Shown: positions 53,060 to 62,466, counted from the first letter of the stretch. The stretch is 64,000 nucleotides of DNA from Streptomyces sp. NRRL WC-3626 (GCF_000718785.1 NZ_JOCA01000001.1:62001-126000); one strand, 5' to 3'. Notes: a model not told the origin generated them from the sequence alone. Translations and numbers: made by a program.

Positions 53060-53734
53060 TCAGTGGTCGCCGGGCTCCTCCAGGAGGCCCGCGTCGTGGG
53101 CGAGCAGGGCGATCTGGACGCGGTTGTTGAGATCGAGCTTGGCCAGGATGCGGGACACGTGGGTCTTGACGGTGGCGACGCTCATGTACAGCTCGGCCGC
53201 GATGTCGGCGTTGGCCAGGCCCCGGCCGACCGCGACGGCGACCTCGCGTTCGCGCTCGTTGAGGCCGGCGACGCGGGCACGCGCGCGGGAGCGGCGCGTG
53301 TCGGCGGAGGTGCCGGCCGCGTGCGCCATCAACTGCCGGGTGACCGTCGGCGACAGCACCGGGTCACCGGCCGCGACCCGGCGCACCGCGGCGACGATCT
53401 CGGCGGGCGGGGTGTCCTTGAGGACGAATCCGGCGGCCCCCGCGCGGAGCGCGCGCAGCACCTGCTCGTCTGCGTGGAAGGTGGTCAGCACCACGACCTG
53501 CGGGGCGTCCTCGCGCGAGCGCAGCGCCTCGGTGGCGGTGAGGCCGTCCACCGTCGGCATCCGGATGTCCATGAGGACGACGTCCGGGCGGGTGCGGTCG
53601 ACGAGCGTCGCGACCTCACCGCCGTCGGCGGCCTCACCGACGATCTCGATGTCGTCCGCGCCGCCCAGCATGAAGGACAGCCCGGCCCGCACCAGCGGGT
53701 CGTCGTCGACGAGGAGCACTCTGATCGCAGTCAT
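53060..53734 (-). CDS. NarL/LuxR-type response regulator
   Basis: The protein has 224 residues. The receiver has VLLVDDDPLVRAGLS, phospho-Asp in DVVLMDIRMPTVDG, and GFVLKDTPPAEIV. The HTH has LNEREREVAVAVGRGLANAD, IAAELYMSVATVKTHVSRIL and AKLDLNNRVQ. It is 58 bases after the histidine kinase on the same strand. The stop is two bases from the convergent dehydrogenase stop. Targets are not evident. Confidence 0.92.
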   Translation of the reverse strand: MTAIRVLLVDDDPLVRAGLSFMLGGADDIEIVGEAADGGEVATLVDRTRPDVVLMDIRMPTVDGLTATEALRSREDAPQVVVLTTFHADEQVLRALRAGAAGFVLKDTPPAEIVAAVRRVAAGDPVLSPTVTRQLMAHAAGTSADTRRSRARARVAGLNEREREVAVAVGRGLANADIAAELYMSVATVKTHVSRILAKLDLNNRVQIALLAHDAGLLEEPGDH

Positions 53735-53792
53735 GGCCCGTACGTAATCACGGCCGGGCGGGACGGCGACAGACGGAACGGCCGATCCCGGT

Positions 53793-55043
53793 TCACCTCC
53801 ACGGCAGCCGCGCCCGTACCTCGAACCCGCCGTCGGACGCGGGCCCGTGCTCCAGGGTCCCGCCCGCCAGGGTCGCGCGTTCGGTGAGCCCGATCAGGCC
53901 CTGTCCGGCACCGGGCACATGCGGTACGTCCCCCTCCGGGGCGGGGTTGCGCACGCTCACGGTGAGGCCCTGCCCCGGTCCGCCGGTGACCGACACGGTG
54001 ACCTCGGTGCCCGGCGCGTGCTTACGGGCGTTGGTCAGACCCTCCTGGGCGATCCGGTAGGCCGTGCGGCCCACGGAGGCGGGGACACCGGCCGGGTCGG
54101 TGACGCACTGGTCCAGGGTGACCTTCATACCGGCCTGCCGGGACTCGGCGACCAGGGTGTCGAGCGCCGCGAGCGTCGGCTGCGGGCGGCCGGCCTCGTC
54201 GGACTCGCCGGCCCGCAGTACGCCGATGATCTCCCGCAGGTCCTGCAGCGCCTCGTGCGCGCTCTCCCGGATGACACCGGCCGCCCGCGCGACCTCCTCG
54301 CGCGGGGCGTCGGGCCGGAACTCGAGGGCGCCCGCGTGCACGCTCAACAGCGTCAGCCGGTGCGCGAGCACGTCGTGCATCTCCCGCGCGATGGCCTCCC
54401 GCGCGAGCCGCTGCGCCTGCTCGGCCCGCAGCCGCGCCTCGGTCTCGGCCCGCCGCGCCCGGTCCCGCAGGCTCAGCATCAGCTGCCGCTTGGACCGTAC
54501 GAACATGCCCCAGCCGACGGTCGCGGCCGTCAGCACGACGAACAGGACGAGCACGGCGAGGTACGGCAGATCCGGGTCCGGGCGCCACCAGAAGTAGAGC
54601 GGCACCAGAACCGTCTGCGCGCCGCCCACCCAGGCCACGTACCGGAACGGCCGGTGCACGGCGAGCGTGAACAGGGCGATGATCGCCACGCCGCCGGAGG
54701 TCTCCGAGACGAAACTGACCGGCACCATCACGGCGGCCAGGGCGAACGGCCAGCGGCGGCGCAGCCAGACCGCGGCGCAGGACAGCGCGCCGAGCACCTG
54801 GTCGGTGACGGCCAGCGCGTGCGGGATGCTCTGGCTGTCGTTCAGCGTCTCGGCGCCCAGCAGGCCCAGCAGGACGGCGAACAGGAAGCAGGCGAAGTCG
54901 ACGACCCAGTCGCGCACGGTGCGCCGGGGCCTGCGCCCGGAGCGGGTCGAGTCGGGGTCGAGTTCGTGGATGAGGGCGGACGGGAAGAACCATCGGCGCC
55001 CCGTGAACACCGGGGCGGTCTGTTCCGCCTTGTCACCAGTCAC
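53793..55043 (-). CDS. Sensor histidine kinase (HisKA_3)
   Basis: The protein has 416 residues. Five to six helices lie at about 45-180, a signalling helix RRAETEARLRAEQAQRLAR, then the phospho-His box AIAREMHDVLAHRLTLLSVH. HATPase motifs: RIAQEGLTNARKHAPGTEV, VRNPAPEG, GAGQGLIGLTERATLAGG. GTG 55043 is preceded at eight bases by TAGATT and no ribosome site, so the mRNA may be leaderless. It pairs with the downstream regulator. Confidence 0.9.
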   Translation of the reverse strand: MTGDKAEQTAPVFTGRRWFFPSALIHELDPDSTRSGRRPRRTVRDWVVDFACFLFAVLLGLLGAETLNDSQSIPHALAVTDQVLGALSCAAVWLRRRWPFALAAVMVPVSFVSETSGGVAIIALFTLAVHRPFRYVAWVGGAQTVLVPLYFWWRPDPDLPYLAVLVLFVVLTAATVGWGMFVRSKRQLMLSLRDRARRAETEARLRAEQAQRLAREAIAREMHDVLAHRLTLLSVHAGALEFRPDAPREEVARAAGVIRESAHEALQDLREIIGVLRAGESDEAGRPQPTLAALDTLVAESRQAGMKVTLDQCVTDPAGVPASVGRTAYRIAQEGLTNARKHAPGTEVTVSVTGGPGQGLTVSVRNPAPEGDVPHVPGAGQGLIGLTERATLAGGTLEHGPASDGGFEVRARLPWR

Positions 55044-55223
55044 GGTCGACAAATCTACGCACGGGGCGGGCGCCGGGACCGCCTCGCGGCCGGGATCCCC
55101 TACCAAAGTCGGCGTACCGCAGACTTTCGGCGTGCGGCCCGCGCGGGAGCGCCCTCTTTCGTCGGGAGGGGCTCGCCCCGCGGCCGATGCGGGTGGGGGG
55201 TCCGCGGGGCGAGAGTCGGTGGC

Positions 55224-55424
55224 ATGAAGCAACTGCTGGAGGTTCTGGGGTTCCTCGCCCTGGTGCAGGGGGTGGCGGGTCTGGTGACCGAGTTCACCGA
55301 CTGGGACTGGGGGTTCGTGCAACGGCTCGGATTCCTCGACGGCTACGAGGTGTACGCGAGCATCGCCCTGCTGGTGCTGAGCGGTGCCCTGTTCGCCGCC
55401 GCGGAGAGCCGGAAGTCCGGCTGA
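55224..55424 (+). CDS. Small two-helix membrane protein
   Basis: The protein has 66 residues: MKQLLEVLGFLALVQGVAGL, a short TEFTDWDWGFVQRLG loop, then YASIALLVLSGALFAAAES and a basic end. It has strong Streptomyces codon usage and GGTGGC before ATG 55224. I believe homologues are common in the genus but no function is known. It stands alone between the kinase start and the convergent RNase gene. Confidence 0.75.
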   Translation: MKQLLEVLGFLALVQGVAGLVTEFTDWDWGFVQRLGFLDGYEVYASIALLVLSGALFAAAESRKSG

Positions 55425-55440
55425 CCGCCGGCCCCCGGCG

Positions 55441-55878
55441 TCAGCAGGTGTGGTCGACCAGGTCGAACGACGCGTAGTGGTCGGCGGTGTAGTAGTCCTC
55501 CTGGTTCCGCTCACCGGTCACGATGCGGCGGGCGCCACGGGTGGGGGAACCGGGCGTGATCACCGTGTACTCGTGGTAGTAGCCGGCGGACCGGCCGGGG
55601 AGGATGCCCTCACGGTTCTGGAAGACGGTCCCGTCCTGTTCGAACGGGTAGGGGCCGCCCTGCTCGATCAGGTCGAGGGTGTCGTGCGCCTCGGCGGGCA
55701 GGTCGCCGTAGCAGACGTCGCCGACCGCGAGGACGGCCGACGCGGAGGCGACGGGGGTGACGGGGGCGGCGTGGGCCGTCGTCGCGGTGACGGTGCCGCC
55801 CAGGAGGAGGGTGGACAGGAGCGCGGCTGCGGCGCCGGTCCGGGCCGCGCGCGAAGAGATTCGTGGGGGGAATCGCAT
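55441..55878 (-). CDS. Secreted guanyl-specific ribonuclease (RNase Sa family)
   Basis: The protein has 145 residues. The signal peptide (RTGAAAALLSTLLLGGTVTA) ends near TAHA/AP at about residue 40. The mature domain closely follows RNase Sa: VCYGDLPAEAHDTLDLIEQG, PYPFEQDGTVFQNREGILPG, YYHEYTVITPG (catalytic Glu), RGARRIVTGE (Arg), EDYYTADHYASF (His), with Cys residues at both ends for the disulfide. It cleaves RNA after guanosine outside the cell. No barstar-like inhibitor gene is adjacent. Confidence 0.95.
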   Translation of the reverse strand: MRFPPRISSRAARTGAAAALLSTLLLGGTVTATTAHAAPVTPVASASAVLAVGDVCYGDLPAEAHDTLDLIEQGGPYPFEQDGTVFQNREGILPGRSAGYYHEYTVITPGSPTRGARRIVTGERNQEDYYTADHYASFDLVDHTC

Positions 55879-55975
55879 GGCCCCATGATGACGCGCGTAG
55901 ACCATGGCATGTCAATGTCAAGCGTGGGGATGTTGCCGTCGGGTCCGGTGGGTGTCCCGTGACGGCGTCCGTCTC

Positions 55976-56590
55976 CTAGAGCTCGTACTCGCCGTACGTG
56001 GGGCGGCCCGCGAAGTCGTACGACTGGACGGAGACGCCCTTGCTCGTGGTCTCGCCGCCGGTGTGCCGGAAGGCGGTCGGCGTCGACCCCTCGGGGAACA
56101 GCCGGCGTCCGGCGCCGAGGACGACGGGGTACGTCAGCAGGTGGAGGGTGTCCACCAGGTCGAGCGCGAACAGGGACCGGGCGAGGTCGCCGCTGCCGTG
56201 CACCTGGAGTTCGCCGTCGGTGCGCTCCTTGAGGGCGGTGACCTCCTTGGCCAGGTTGCTGCCGATGACGGTGGTGTTGGCCCACGCGGGATTGTCGAGG
56301 GTGGTGGAGGCGACGTACTTCGGCAGTGTGTTGAGTTTGCCGGCGACGGGGTCGGCGGGGTCGGTCGCCTTCGGCCAGGACGCGGCGAAGATGTCGTACG
56401 TACGACGGCCGAGGAGGAAGGCGTCCACACGGGAGAACACCCCGTCCACGAACCGGCCGAAGTCGTCGTCGAGGTAGGGAACGCTCCAGCCTCCTTGGTC
56501 GAAACCGTCCCGGGTGTCCTCCTGGGGACCGCCGGGGCCTTGGTAGACGCCGTCGAGACTGACGAAGGTGAGGACCACGAGCTTGCCCAT
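55976..56590 (-). CDS. Dihydrofolate-reductase-like (RibD C-terminal) protein
   Basis: The protein has 204 residues. It has the DHFR/RibD fold: MGKLVVLTFVSLDGVYQGPG, DAFLLGRRTYDIFAASWP, LPKYVASTTLDNPAWANT, LQVHGSGDLARSLFALDLVD and LTYPVVLGAGRRLFPEG. This NADPH-binding family is common in Streptomyces; most members have no assigned substrate. It is divergent from the SDR gene (141 bases between starts). Confidence 0.88.
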   Translation of the reverse strand: MGKLVVLTFVSLDGVYQGPGGPQEDTRDGFDQGGWSVPYLDDDFGRFVDGVFSRVDAFLLGRRTYDIFAASWPKATDPADPVAGKLNTLPKYVASTTLDNPAWANTTVIGSNLAKEVTALKERTDGELQVHGSGDLARSLFALDLVDTLHLLTYPVVLGAGRRLFPEGSTPTAFRHTGGETTSKGVSVQSYDFAGRPTYGEYEL

Positions 56591-56731
56591 CGGGGGGCCT
56601 GCCTTTCGGTGTGCGGGGTGATGTGACGTCATGAGTTCAGACGCCGGCGGGGGCCGCAACTCATCGGTGGGCGTCAGGTCGACGTCCGTTCGCCGCCAGC
56701 GTGCGGGGCGGGCGGGCGCTGGGATGGGGAC

Positions 56732-57481
56732 ATGACGAACGTTGAGAAGAGCACCCTGTCCGGCAAGGTGGCGCTGGTGACCGGCGGCAGCCGCGGTATC
56801 GGCGCGGCGACGGCGCTGCGGCTCGCGCGGGAGGGCGCGGATGTCGCGGTGACCTATGTGAACGGCAAGGACGCGGCCGAGGAGGTCGTCCGCGCGGTGG
56901 AGGCGACGGGGCGCCGCGCGGTGGCCCTGCGGGCGGACTCCGGTGACGCGGAGGAGGCGGCGGGGGCGGTGGACGCCGCCGTACGGACGCTGGGCGGGCT
57001 CGATGTGCTGGTGAACAACGCGGGTGTGGGTGTGCTGGGGCCTCTGGAGTCGCTGTCCCCGGCAGATGTCGACCGGGTGCTCGCGGTGAATGTGCGCGGG
57101 GTGTTCCTGGCGTCGCGGGCGGCGGCCGCGCGGATGTCCGACGGGGGCCGGATCATCACGATCGGTACGTGCATGACACAGCGGGTGCCGGGGCCGGGCG
57201 GGACGCTGTACGCGATGAGCAAGTCGGCGCTGGTGGGGCTGACGAAGGCGCTGGCGCGGGAGCTGGGCGGGCGGGGGATCACGGCGAACATCGTGCATCC
57301 GGGGCCGATCGACACGGACATGAATCCCGCGGACGGGCCGTACGCGGCGGGACAGACGGCACTGACGGCGCTGGGGCGCTTCGGGACGGCGGAGGAGGTG
57401 GCGGAGACGGTCACCCACCTGGCGGGCGCGGCGTATGTGACGGGGGCGGAGGTCTCGGTGGACGGGGGGCACGCGGCGTGA
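56732..57481 (+). CDS. Short-chain dehydrogenase/reductase
   Basis: The protein has 249 residues. The NADP motif is VALVTGGSRGIGAATALRLA, then DVLVNNAGVGVLGPLE, RIITIGTCMTQ and the active-site LYAMSKSALVGLTKALAREL. The residue at the usual catalytic Ser position is Thr (ITIGT). C-terminal VHPGPIDTDMNPADG and VTGAEVSVDGGHAA are typical 3-oxoacyl-ACP-reductase-like. Substrate unknown. Confidence 0.92.
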   Translation: MTNVEKSTLSGKVALVTGGSRGIGAATALRLAREGADVAVTYVNGKDAAEEVVRAVEATGRRAVALRADSGDAEEAAGAVDAAVRTLGGLDVLVNNAGVGVLGPLESLSPADVDRVLAVNVRGVFLASRAAAARMSDGGRIITIGTCMTQRVPGPGGTLYAMSKSALVGLTKALARELGGRGITANIVHPGPIDTDMNPADGPYAAGQTALTALGRFGTAEEVAETVTHLAGAAYVTGAEVSVDGGHAA

Positions 57482-57542
57482 GCGTGGCACGTCGGCGGTT
57501 CCGCCGCCCGAGCGGGCAGTGACCCCCGCAGCCCGCCTAGCT

Positions 57543-57731
57543 GCGGGCAGTCGTGCCGCTGGGGCGGCACGGGTGGGCGCAGCGGCACCCCCTCCAGCGG
57601 GGCGAGCGCACCCCCACCCCCGCCCAGCAACTGCCCGGGGTGACGGCTGAGCGGGGGGACATCGCGCGGCCCGGCGCTCACGGGGTGCCGTCGCGCCCAC
57701 CCGTGCCGCCCTGCGGCACGACTGCCCGCGG
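57543..57731. repeat. Inverted pair of the dispersed intergenic repeat
   Basis: A partial copy (57543-57589, plus) and a fuller copy (57684-57731 and beyond to about 57663, minus) of the same unit found in tandem at 9068-9260. Arranged head to head, they lie between the convergent SDR and allantoicase genes and could form a long stem that blocks read-through both ways. The 295-base gap 57482-57776 has no gene. Confidence 0.85.
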
Positions 57732-57776
57732 ACCGGCGGGAGCGGCGGACCGGCGGGGTGGGGGGCGTGGCCGGGG

Positions 57777-58880
57777 CTACTGGCTCGTCAACGTGCCGAA
57801 GAGGTGGAGGCGGGTGATTCCGCCGTCGGGGTGGATGTCCACGCGGGCGTGGGTGGCCACCGCCGGGGCCGGGAGGACGAAGCGGTGGTTCGTGTCGGGC
57901 TGCAGGCGAGTGAGCGGGAGGATGTCCCGCCACTCCGCCGCATCTCCGTCCTTCACCGACACCGACGCCCACCCCGCGCTGTTGCCCTTCAGGTACGCCG
58001 TGTCGATCTCCAGGGCGACGATGCGCGACCGCCCGGCCAGCCGGTACCGGATCCAGTCATGGCCCCGGTCCCGGCGCCGCCGGGTCTCCCACCCGTCGTC
58101 CATCTTCTGGGCACGGCCCGGCCGGATCGTGTTCACGGCCGGTGAGTAGAACCGGTCGGAGGCATCCTCCACCCGGCCCCCGTTCTCCAGGGCCACCACA
58201 TCGAAGGTTCCGAGCGCCCTCAGCCAGGCCAGGTCCGGGACGACCTCGCCGTACACCCGCAACCGGGCGATACCCCCGTCCGGATACTGCCTCAGCCGCA
58301 GATGGGTGAAGCGCTCCTCGCACGTGACGGCGAAGCCGTTGGCCGCGTGGCCCCCGACCGCCGTGCGCGGAACGAGCGTCGTCCACTTCACCTCGTCCGA
58401 GAGCAGCTCCTCCGGGGACGGGACGGCGTCCACCGACGTGCCCTCGACGGAGACTGCCTGCGGGTGATTGCCACGGAAGTGCGCGGTGTCCACGACGATC
58501 CCCCGCACCACCCCGGCCGCACCGAGCCGGATCAGCGCCCAGTCGTGGTCCCCGTCCGCCGGCCACGGGTGCTCCGCGGACGCACCGCGCCGCCGCCGTG
58601 TCTCCCAGCCGTCCATGATCTTGCCCTTGTGGCCGAAGCGCCCGGGTTCGAACTCGGCGCGCTCCGGCAGCAGGAGGTTCTCGCGCTGGGCGAAGAACTC
58701 GTCGTCGGCGGCGACGACCCCGGCGCCGAGCCGCCGGTCGGCGAGGTCGGCAAGGCCGCTGAAGGGAAAGTCGGCGGTGCGGTAATCCGCGTACGGGTCA
58801 CCGCCGTTGTAGGGGCGCGCGTCGCCGGTGAAGCTCTCGATCGCCGTCACGGTGATCCGGTCCTGCCTTTCGGGTGTCAC
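57777..58880 (-). CDS. alc: Allantoicase
   Basis: The 367-residue protein has two homologous jelly-roll repeats, each with [14 protein letters not shown] (about 85) and [14 protein letters not shown] (about 255), plus [20 protein letters not shown] and [17 protein letters not shown] strands. It hydrolyses allantoate to ureidoglycolate and urea. The GTG start overlaps the allB stop (GTGA), so the two are translated together. It is the second step of the allantoin operon. Confidence 0.95.
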   Translation of the reverse strand: MTPERQDRITVTAIESFTGDARPYNGGDPYADYRTADFPFSGLADLADRRLGAGVVAADDEFFAQRENLLLPERAEFEPGRFGHKGKIMDGWETRRRRGASAEHPWPADGDHDWALIRLGAAGVVRGIVVDTAHFRGNHPQAVSVEGTSVDAVPSPEELLSDEVKWTTLVPRTAVGGHAANGFAVTCEERFTHLRLRQYPDGGIARLRVYGEVVPDLAWLRALGTFDVVALENGGRVEDASDRFYSPAVNTIRPGRAQKMDDGWETRRRRDRGHDWIRYRLAGRSRIVALEIDTAYLKGNSAGWASVSVKDGDAAEWRDILPLTRLQPDTNHRFVLPAPAVATHARVDIHPDGGITRLHLFGTLTSQ

Positions 58881-60211
58881 GGGGAGCGGGTGAGAATTCG
58901 GCCCTTCGGTTCGGTGAACTCGCCGCCGTGGAAGACGCGTTCGCCGCGCAGCCAGGTGGACTTGACGACGCCGTACAGGGTCCGCCCCGCGTACGCCGTC
59001 ACATGGTTGCGGTGCTGGAGGGCCGCCGGGTCGACGGTGAAGGCCGCGTCGGGGGCGAGGACGGCGAAGTCGGCGTCACGGCCGGGCGCGATGGCGCCCT
59101 TACGGTCGTCGAGTCCGGCGAGTCCGGCCGTGCGCGTCGCCATCCAGCGCACCACGTCCTCCAGGCCGTACCCCCGTCCGCGGGCCTCGGTCCAGACGGC
59201 CGGCAGGCTGAGCTGGAGGCCGGAGATGCCGCCCCAGGCGGTCGCGAAGTCACCCGTCTTGAGGTCGGCGGTGCACGGGGAGTGGTCGGTGACGACGCAG
59301 TCGATGGTGCCGTCCGCCAGCGCCTGCCAGAGGAGGTCCTGGTTGGCGGCCTCGCGGATCGGCGGGCAGCACTTGAACTCACAGGCGCCGTCCGGGACCT
59401 CCTCCGCGGTGAGGGTGAGGTAGTGGGGACAGGTCTCGGCCGTGACGCGTACGCCCTCCGCCCTGGCCGCCGCGATCAGGGGCAGCGCGTCGCAGGACGA
59501 GAGGTGCAGGACGTGCACGCGCGCCCCCAGTCGTCCCGCCCGGGCGACCAGGTGCGCGACGGCCGTGTCCTCGGCGTCGCGCGGCCGGGAGGCGAGGAAG
59601 TCGGCGTATTTGGGGCCGCCCTGCCGCGGGGCGGCGGCGAGACGGTGCGGGTCCTCGGCGTGCACGACGAGCAGCCCGTCGAAGGCGGCGATCTCCGCGA
59701 GGGACCGGGCCAGTTGCTCCTGGTCGAGCGGCGGGAACTCGTCCACGCCCGACGGTGACAGGAACGCCTTGAAGCCGAAGACGCCCGCCTCGTGCAGCGG
59801 ACGCAGGTCCTTGACGTTGCCGGGCAGGGCTCCGCCCCAGAAGCCGACGTCGATATGCGCCTGGCCCGCGGCGACCCGCCGCTTGGTGTGCAGGTGGTCG
59901 ACGGTGGTGGCGGGCGGGAGGGAGTTGAGCGGCATGTCGATCAGCGTGGTGATGCCGCCGGCCGCCGCCGCGCGGGTGGCGCTCCAGAAGCCCTCCCATT
60001 CGGTGCGGCCGGGGTCGTTGACGTGCACGTGGGTGTCGACCAGGCCGGGCAGCAGGACGTCGTCGCCGAGGTCCTCCAGGCGGGTCCCGTCGGGGACGGG
60101 GGCGTCGTACGGCAGTACGGCGGTGATGACGCCGTCGGCGACCGTGACGGACGCGGCGCGCGTTCCCCCGGGGGTGACGACGCGCGCCGAGCGCAGGACC
60201 AGTTCGGCCAC
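58877..60211 (-). CDS. allB: Allantoinase
   Basis: The 444-residue cyclic amidohydrolase has [18 protein letters not shown] (HxH), [16 protein letters not shown] (carbamylated Lys), [23 protein letters not shown], and [13 protein letters not shown] (Asp). These are allantoinase-specific rather than hydantoinase features. It converts allantoin to allantoate. GTG 60211 follows AGGAGG by seven bases. Transcription divergent from allR; a perfect inverted repeat lies just upstream. Confidence 0.95.
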   Translation of the reverse strand: MAELVLRSARVVTPGGTRAASVTVADGVITAVLPYDAPVPDGTRLEDLGDDVLLPGLVDTHVHVNDPGRTEWEGFWSATRAAAAGGITTLIDMPLNSLPPATTVDHLHTKRRVAAGQAHIDVGFWGGALPGNVKDLRPLHEAGVFGFKAFLSPSGVDEFPPLDQEQLARSLAEIAAFDGLLVVHAEDPHRLAAAPRQGGPKYADFLASRPRDAEDTAVAHLVARAGRLGARVHVLHLSSCDALPLIAAARAEGVRVTAETCPHYLTLTAEEVPDGACEFKCCPPIREAANQDLLWQALADGTIDCVVTDHSPCTADLKTGDFATAWGGISGLQLSLPAVWTEARGRGYGLEDVVRWMATRTAGLAGLDDRKGAIAPGRDADFAVLAPDAAFTVDPAALQHRNHVTAYAGRTLYGVVKSTWLRGERVFHGGEFTEPKGRILTRSP

Positions 60212-60241
60212 CCGGAGCCTCCTGACTTCCGCAGGATGGAA

Positions 60242-60258
60242 TTCAACGTTCTGTTGAA
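60242..60258. promoter_or_regulatory. Operator TTCAAC-N5-GTTGAA before allB
   Basis: The perfect inverted repeat TTCAAC-GTTCT-GTTGAA lies 31 bases before the allB start. Read on the minus strand it is TTCAACAGAACGTTGAA. A partly matching site occurs before malate synthase at 62447. It is a likely AllR (IclR-family) binding site. Confidence 0.65.
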
Positions 60259-60326
60259 GGAGTCTTCACCGGCACTTCCGGCCCGTCAAGGGAGGGTTCC
60301 CCCGCGGCACGGATCGACGAACCCTC

Positions 60327-60359
60327 TGGACTGTTCCACAAAGCGGAATTATGATTCCG
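60327..60359 (+). promoter_or_regulatory. allR promoter overlapped by palindromes
   Basis: TGGACT (60327-60332), 17 bases, TATGAT (60350-60355). The -10 lies within the perfect palindrome CGGAAT-TATG-ATTCCG (60344-60359). An overlapping TTCCAC-AAA-GCGGAA (60334-60348) resembles classic IclR operators. The layout predicts autorepression of allR and divergent control of allB. Confidence 0.7.
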
Positions 60360-60451
60360 ACAGGCAGAATCAAGCCACCCGCGACCGGGCGGCCGCCCAC
60401 AACCGCCGGGTAGGCTTCTGCCCTCCCGCCAGGCCTCGAAAGGAACGCGCC

Positions 60452-61249
60452 GTGCCGACGTCCAGCGCCAGCACCACCGACTCCGCCCGTTCCGCCGCCG
60501 GCGGCGGTGTGCAGTCCCTCGAGCGGGCCTTCGATCTGCTGGAGCGGATGGCGGACGCGGGCGGCGAGGTCGGGCTGAGCGAGTTGTCCGCGAGCAGCGG
60601 GCTGCCGCTGCCGACCATCCACCGTCTGATGCGCACGCTCGTCTCCTGCGGCTATGTACGCCAGCAGCCCAACCGCCGCTACGCGCTGGGCCCCCGGCTG
60701 ATCCGGCTCGGCGAGTCCGCCTCCCGGCTGCTCGGCACCTGGGCGCGGCCGTATCTGGCCCGCCTGGTGGAGGAGACCGGCGAGACGGCGAACATGGCGC
60801 TGCTCGACGGGGACGAGGTCGTGTACGTGGCGCAGGTGCCGTCGAAGCACTCCATGCGGATGTTCACCGAGGTCGGCCGGCGCGTCCTGCCGCACTCCAC
60901 GGGCGTGGGCAAGGCCCTCCTCGCCGGTTTCCCGCCGGAGGAGGTACGGGCCCTGCTCGGCCGTACCGGCATGCCCGCCGCGACGGAGAAGACCATCACC
61001 ACGCCGGACGGCTTCCTCGCCGCGCTGGAGGACGTACGCCGTCTCGGCTATGCGATGGACGACAACGAGCAGGAGATCGGCGTCCGTTGTCTCGCCGTGC
61101 CGGTGCCGGACTCCCCCACGGCGGCCGCGATCTCCATCTCGGGCCCGGCGGGGCGGGTCACGGAGTCGGCGAAAGAGCGGATCGTGCCGGTGCTCCAGCA
61201 GGTCGCGGTGGAACTCTCCGAGGCGCTCAGCACCGCCGCCGGCGGCTGA
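60452..61249 (+). CDS. allR: IclR-family regulator of allantoin use (AllR)
   Basis: The protein has 265 residues. The winged HTH (about 20-80) reads SLERAFDLLERMADAGGEVG, LSELSASSGLPLPTIHRLMR, LVSCGYVRQQPNRRYALGP. The IclR effector domain has GETANMALLDGDEVVYVAQV, PHSTGVGKALLAGFPPEEV, and GYAMDDNEQEIGVRCLAVPV. Its place between allB-alc and malate synthase matches the S. coelicolor allantoin locus as I recall it (SCO6243-SCO6248). GTG 60452 follows AAAGGAA. The effector is probably allantoin, allantoate or glyoxylate. Confidence 0.9.
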   Translation: MPTSSASTTDSARSAAGGGVQSLERAFDLLERMADAGGEVGLSELSASSGLPLPTIHRLMRTLVSCGYVRQQPNRRYALGPRLIRLGESASRLLGTWARPYLARLVEETGETANMALLDGDEVVYVAQVPSKHSMRMFTEVGRRVLPHSTGVGKALLAGFPPEEVRALLGRTGMPAATEKTITTPDGFLAALEDVRRLGYAMDDNEQEIGVRCLAVPVPDSPTAAAISISGPAGRVTESAKERIVPVLQQVAVELSEALSTAAGG

Positions 61250-61261
61250 GAGGGGTGCGCG

Positions 61262-61576
61262 TCAGGCGCGTGGCGACGGGCCGAACAGGTCCACCGCCTC
61301 GCGCAGTTCACGGACGCCCTCCCCCAGCGCGCTCACCGAGCCGATCGCGCCCGCGACCAGCAGCAGCGAGCGCCGCAGCCGGGGGATGTCGGGATCGCCG
61401 CCGGCGGCCAGGCCGGCCAGCGCGGCCAGTTCCTCCTCGGCGATGCTCCGGTCCCGGAACTCCCCGGGATGGGCGGCGAGTTGACGGCGTAACCGGGACA
61501 CGGCGGAACGCAGCTCCATGACCCTCGGGTCCACCTGACTGCCGGGCACACGCCTCTGCTCCACGCTGCGCAACAC
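61262..61576 (-). CDS. Conserved Streptomyces hypothetical (DUF5955-like)
   Basis: The 104-residue helical protein reads DPRVMELRSAVSRLRRQLAA, RSIAEEELAALAGLAAGGDP, IPRLRRSLLLVAGAIGSVSA. The pattern is what I recall as DUF5955, unknown function. GTG 61576 follows GGGGGAGG by three bases. It is convergent with allR and divergent from the nucleotidyltransferase, and shows no obvious link to allantoin use. Confidence 0.75.
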   Translation of the reverse strand: MLRSVEQRRVPGSQVDPRVMELRSAVSRLRRQLAAHPGEFRDRSIAEEELAALAGLAAGGDPDIPRLRRSLLLVAGAIGSVSALGEGVRELREAVDLFGPSPRA

Positions 61577-61773
61577 AGTCCTCCCCCTGGCACGTCGTGC
61601 CTCCCCAGCCGGTCGCGGTACCCGCCGACCGGTCGCGCCAGTAAACGCCACCCCGGCCCGGTTGCGCCAGTCCGCTGCGTCATCGAGTTGCACCACAGCG
61701 TGACATCCCGGCCCGGATCGCCCTTCGCCCGGGCCGGACCGCACACCCGCGACCGATGCGGTATGCAGGACGT

Positions 61774-62391
61774 ATGACGACACATCACAGGGGCCGGGAC
61801 CCCGGCGCCGAGGTCGCGGGACTGCTGCTCGCCGCGGGCGGCGGGCGGCGGCTCGGGGGCCGCCCGAAGGCACTGCTGACGCACCGGGGGCGGCCGCTGG
61901 TGGAACACGCGGTGGCCGTACTGCGCGCGGGCGGTTGTACGCGCGTGCACGTGGTGCTGGGCGCGCGGGCGGACGAGGTACGCGCCCGCGCGTCGCTGCC
62001 GGGCTGCGCCCTCGTGGACAACCCGGAGTGGGAGCAGGGCATGGGCACCTCACTGCGGGCCGGACTGCGGTCACTGGCCGGCACGGGCGCGCGGGCCGCG
62101 CTGGTCTCGCTGGTCGATCAGCCCGGGATCGGTGCGGAGGCGGTCGCGCGGGTGCTCGGCGCCTACGACTCCCCCGATGCGCTCGCCTCCGCCGCGTACG
62201 ACGGCGTACGCGGCCATCCGGTCCTGTTCGGCTCCGCGCACTGGGCCGGGATCGCCGCGACCGCCACCGGCGACCGGGGGGCACGCGCTTATCTGAGGGA
62301 GCACGCGGAACGGCTCACGCTGGTCGAGTGCGGCGATGTGGCTCAGGCGTACGACATCGACACGGAGGCGGATCTGGCGCACCTTGAATGA
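61774..62391 (+). CDS. MobA-like NTP transferase (molybdenum cofactor cytidylyltransferase type)
   Basis: The protein has 205 residues. The nucleotidyltransferase signature is GLLLAAGGGRRLGGRPKALL at residues about 16-35, with VDNPEWEQGMGTSLRAGLRS, VSLVDQPGIGAEAVARVL and GHPVLFGSAHWAGI. This is the MocA/MobA branch that attaches CMP or GMP to molybdopterin. Xanthine dehydrogenase, which feeds purines into allantoin, needs such a cofactor, which explains its place here. ATG 61774 has AGGA three bases upstream; an in-frame ATG at 61756 is possible. Confidence 0.85.
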   Translation: MTTHHRGRDPGAEVAGLLLAAGGGRRLGGRPKALLTHRGRPLVEHAVAVLRAGGCTRVHVVLGARADEVRARASLPGCALVDNPEWEQGMGTSLRAGLRSLAGTGARAALVSLVDQPGIGAEAVARVLGAYDSPDALASAAYDGVRGHPVLFGSAHWAGIAATATGDRGARAYLREHAERLTLVECGDVAQAYDIDTEADLAHLE

Positions 62392-62446
62392 GCGGCGGCG
62401 AGTGAGCGAGCACCGCACCGGCTCGAACCGGAGACTCCCGGCACCA

Positions 62447-62466
62447 GCAGAACATTGAACTTCCAC
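62447..62466 (+). promoter_or_regulatory. Possible AllR site before malate synthase
   Basis: AGCAGAACATTGAACTTCCA shares the core CAGAAC-TTGAA with the allB operator on its minus strand (13 of 17 bases in the palindrome). It lies about 120 bases before the malate synthase start and would place that gene under the same IclR regulator. The left half-site is degenerate. Confidence 0.5.

Noticed and set aside
56732..57481. Thr instead of Ser in the SDR active site as evidence of an inactive enzyme
   Set aside because: Thr can replace Ser in some SDRs and the Tyr-x3-Lys pair is intact, so this is not reported as a separate finding.
43988..57481. Biosynthetic gene cluster or toxin-antitoxin pair (RNase Sa with small neighbour at 55224)
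   Set aside because: The 66-residue neighbour is a two-helix membrane protein, not barstar-like, and the RNase is secreted; no synthase, ligase or tailoring genes are present.
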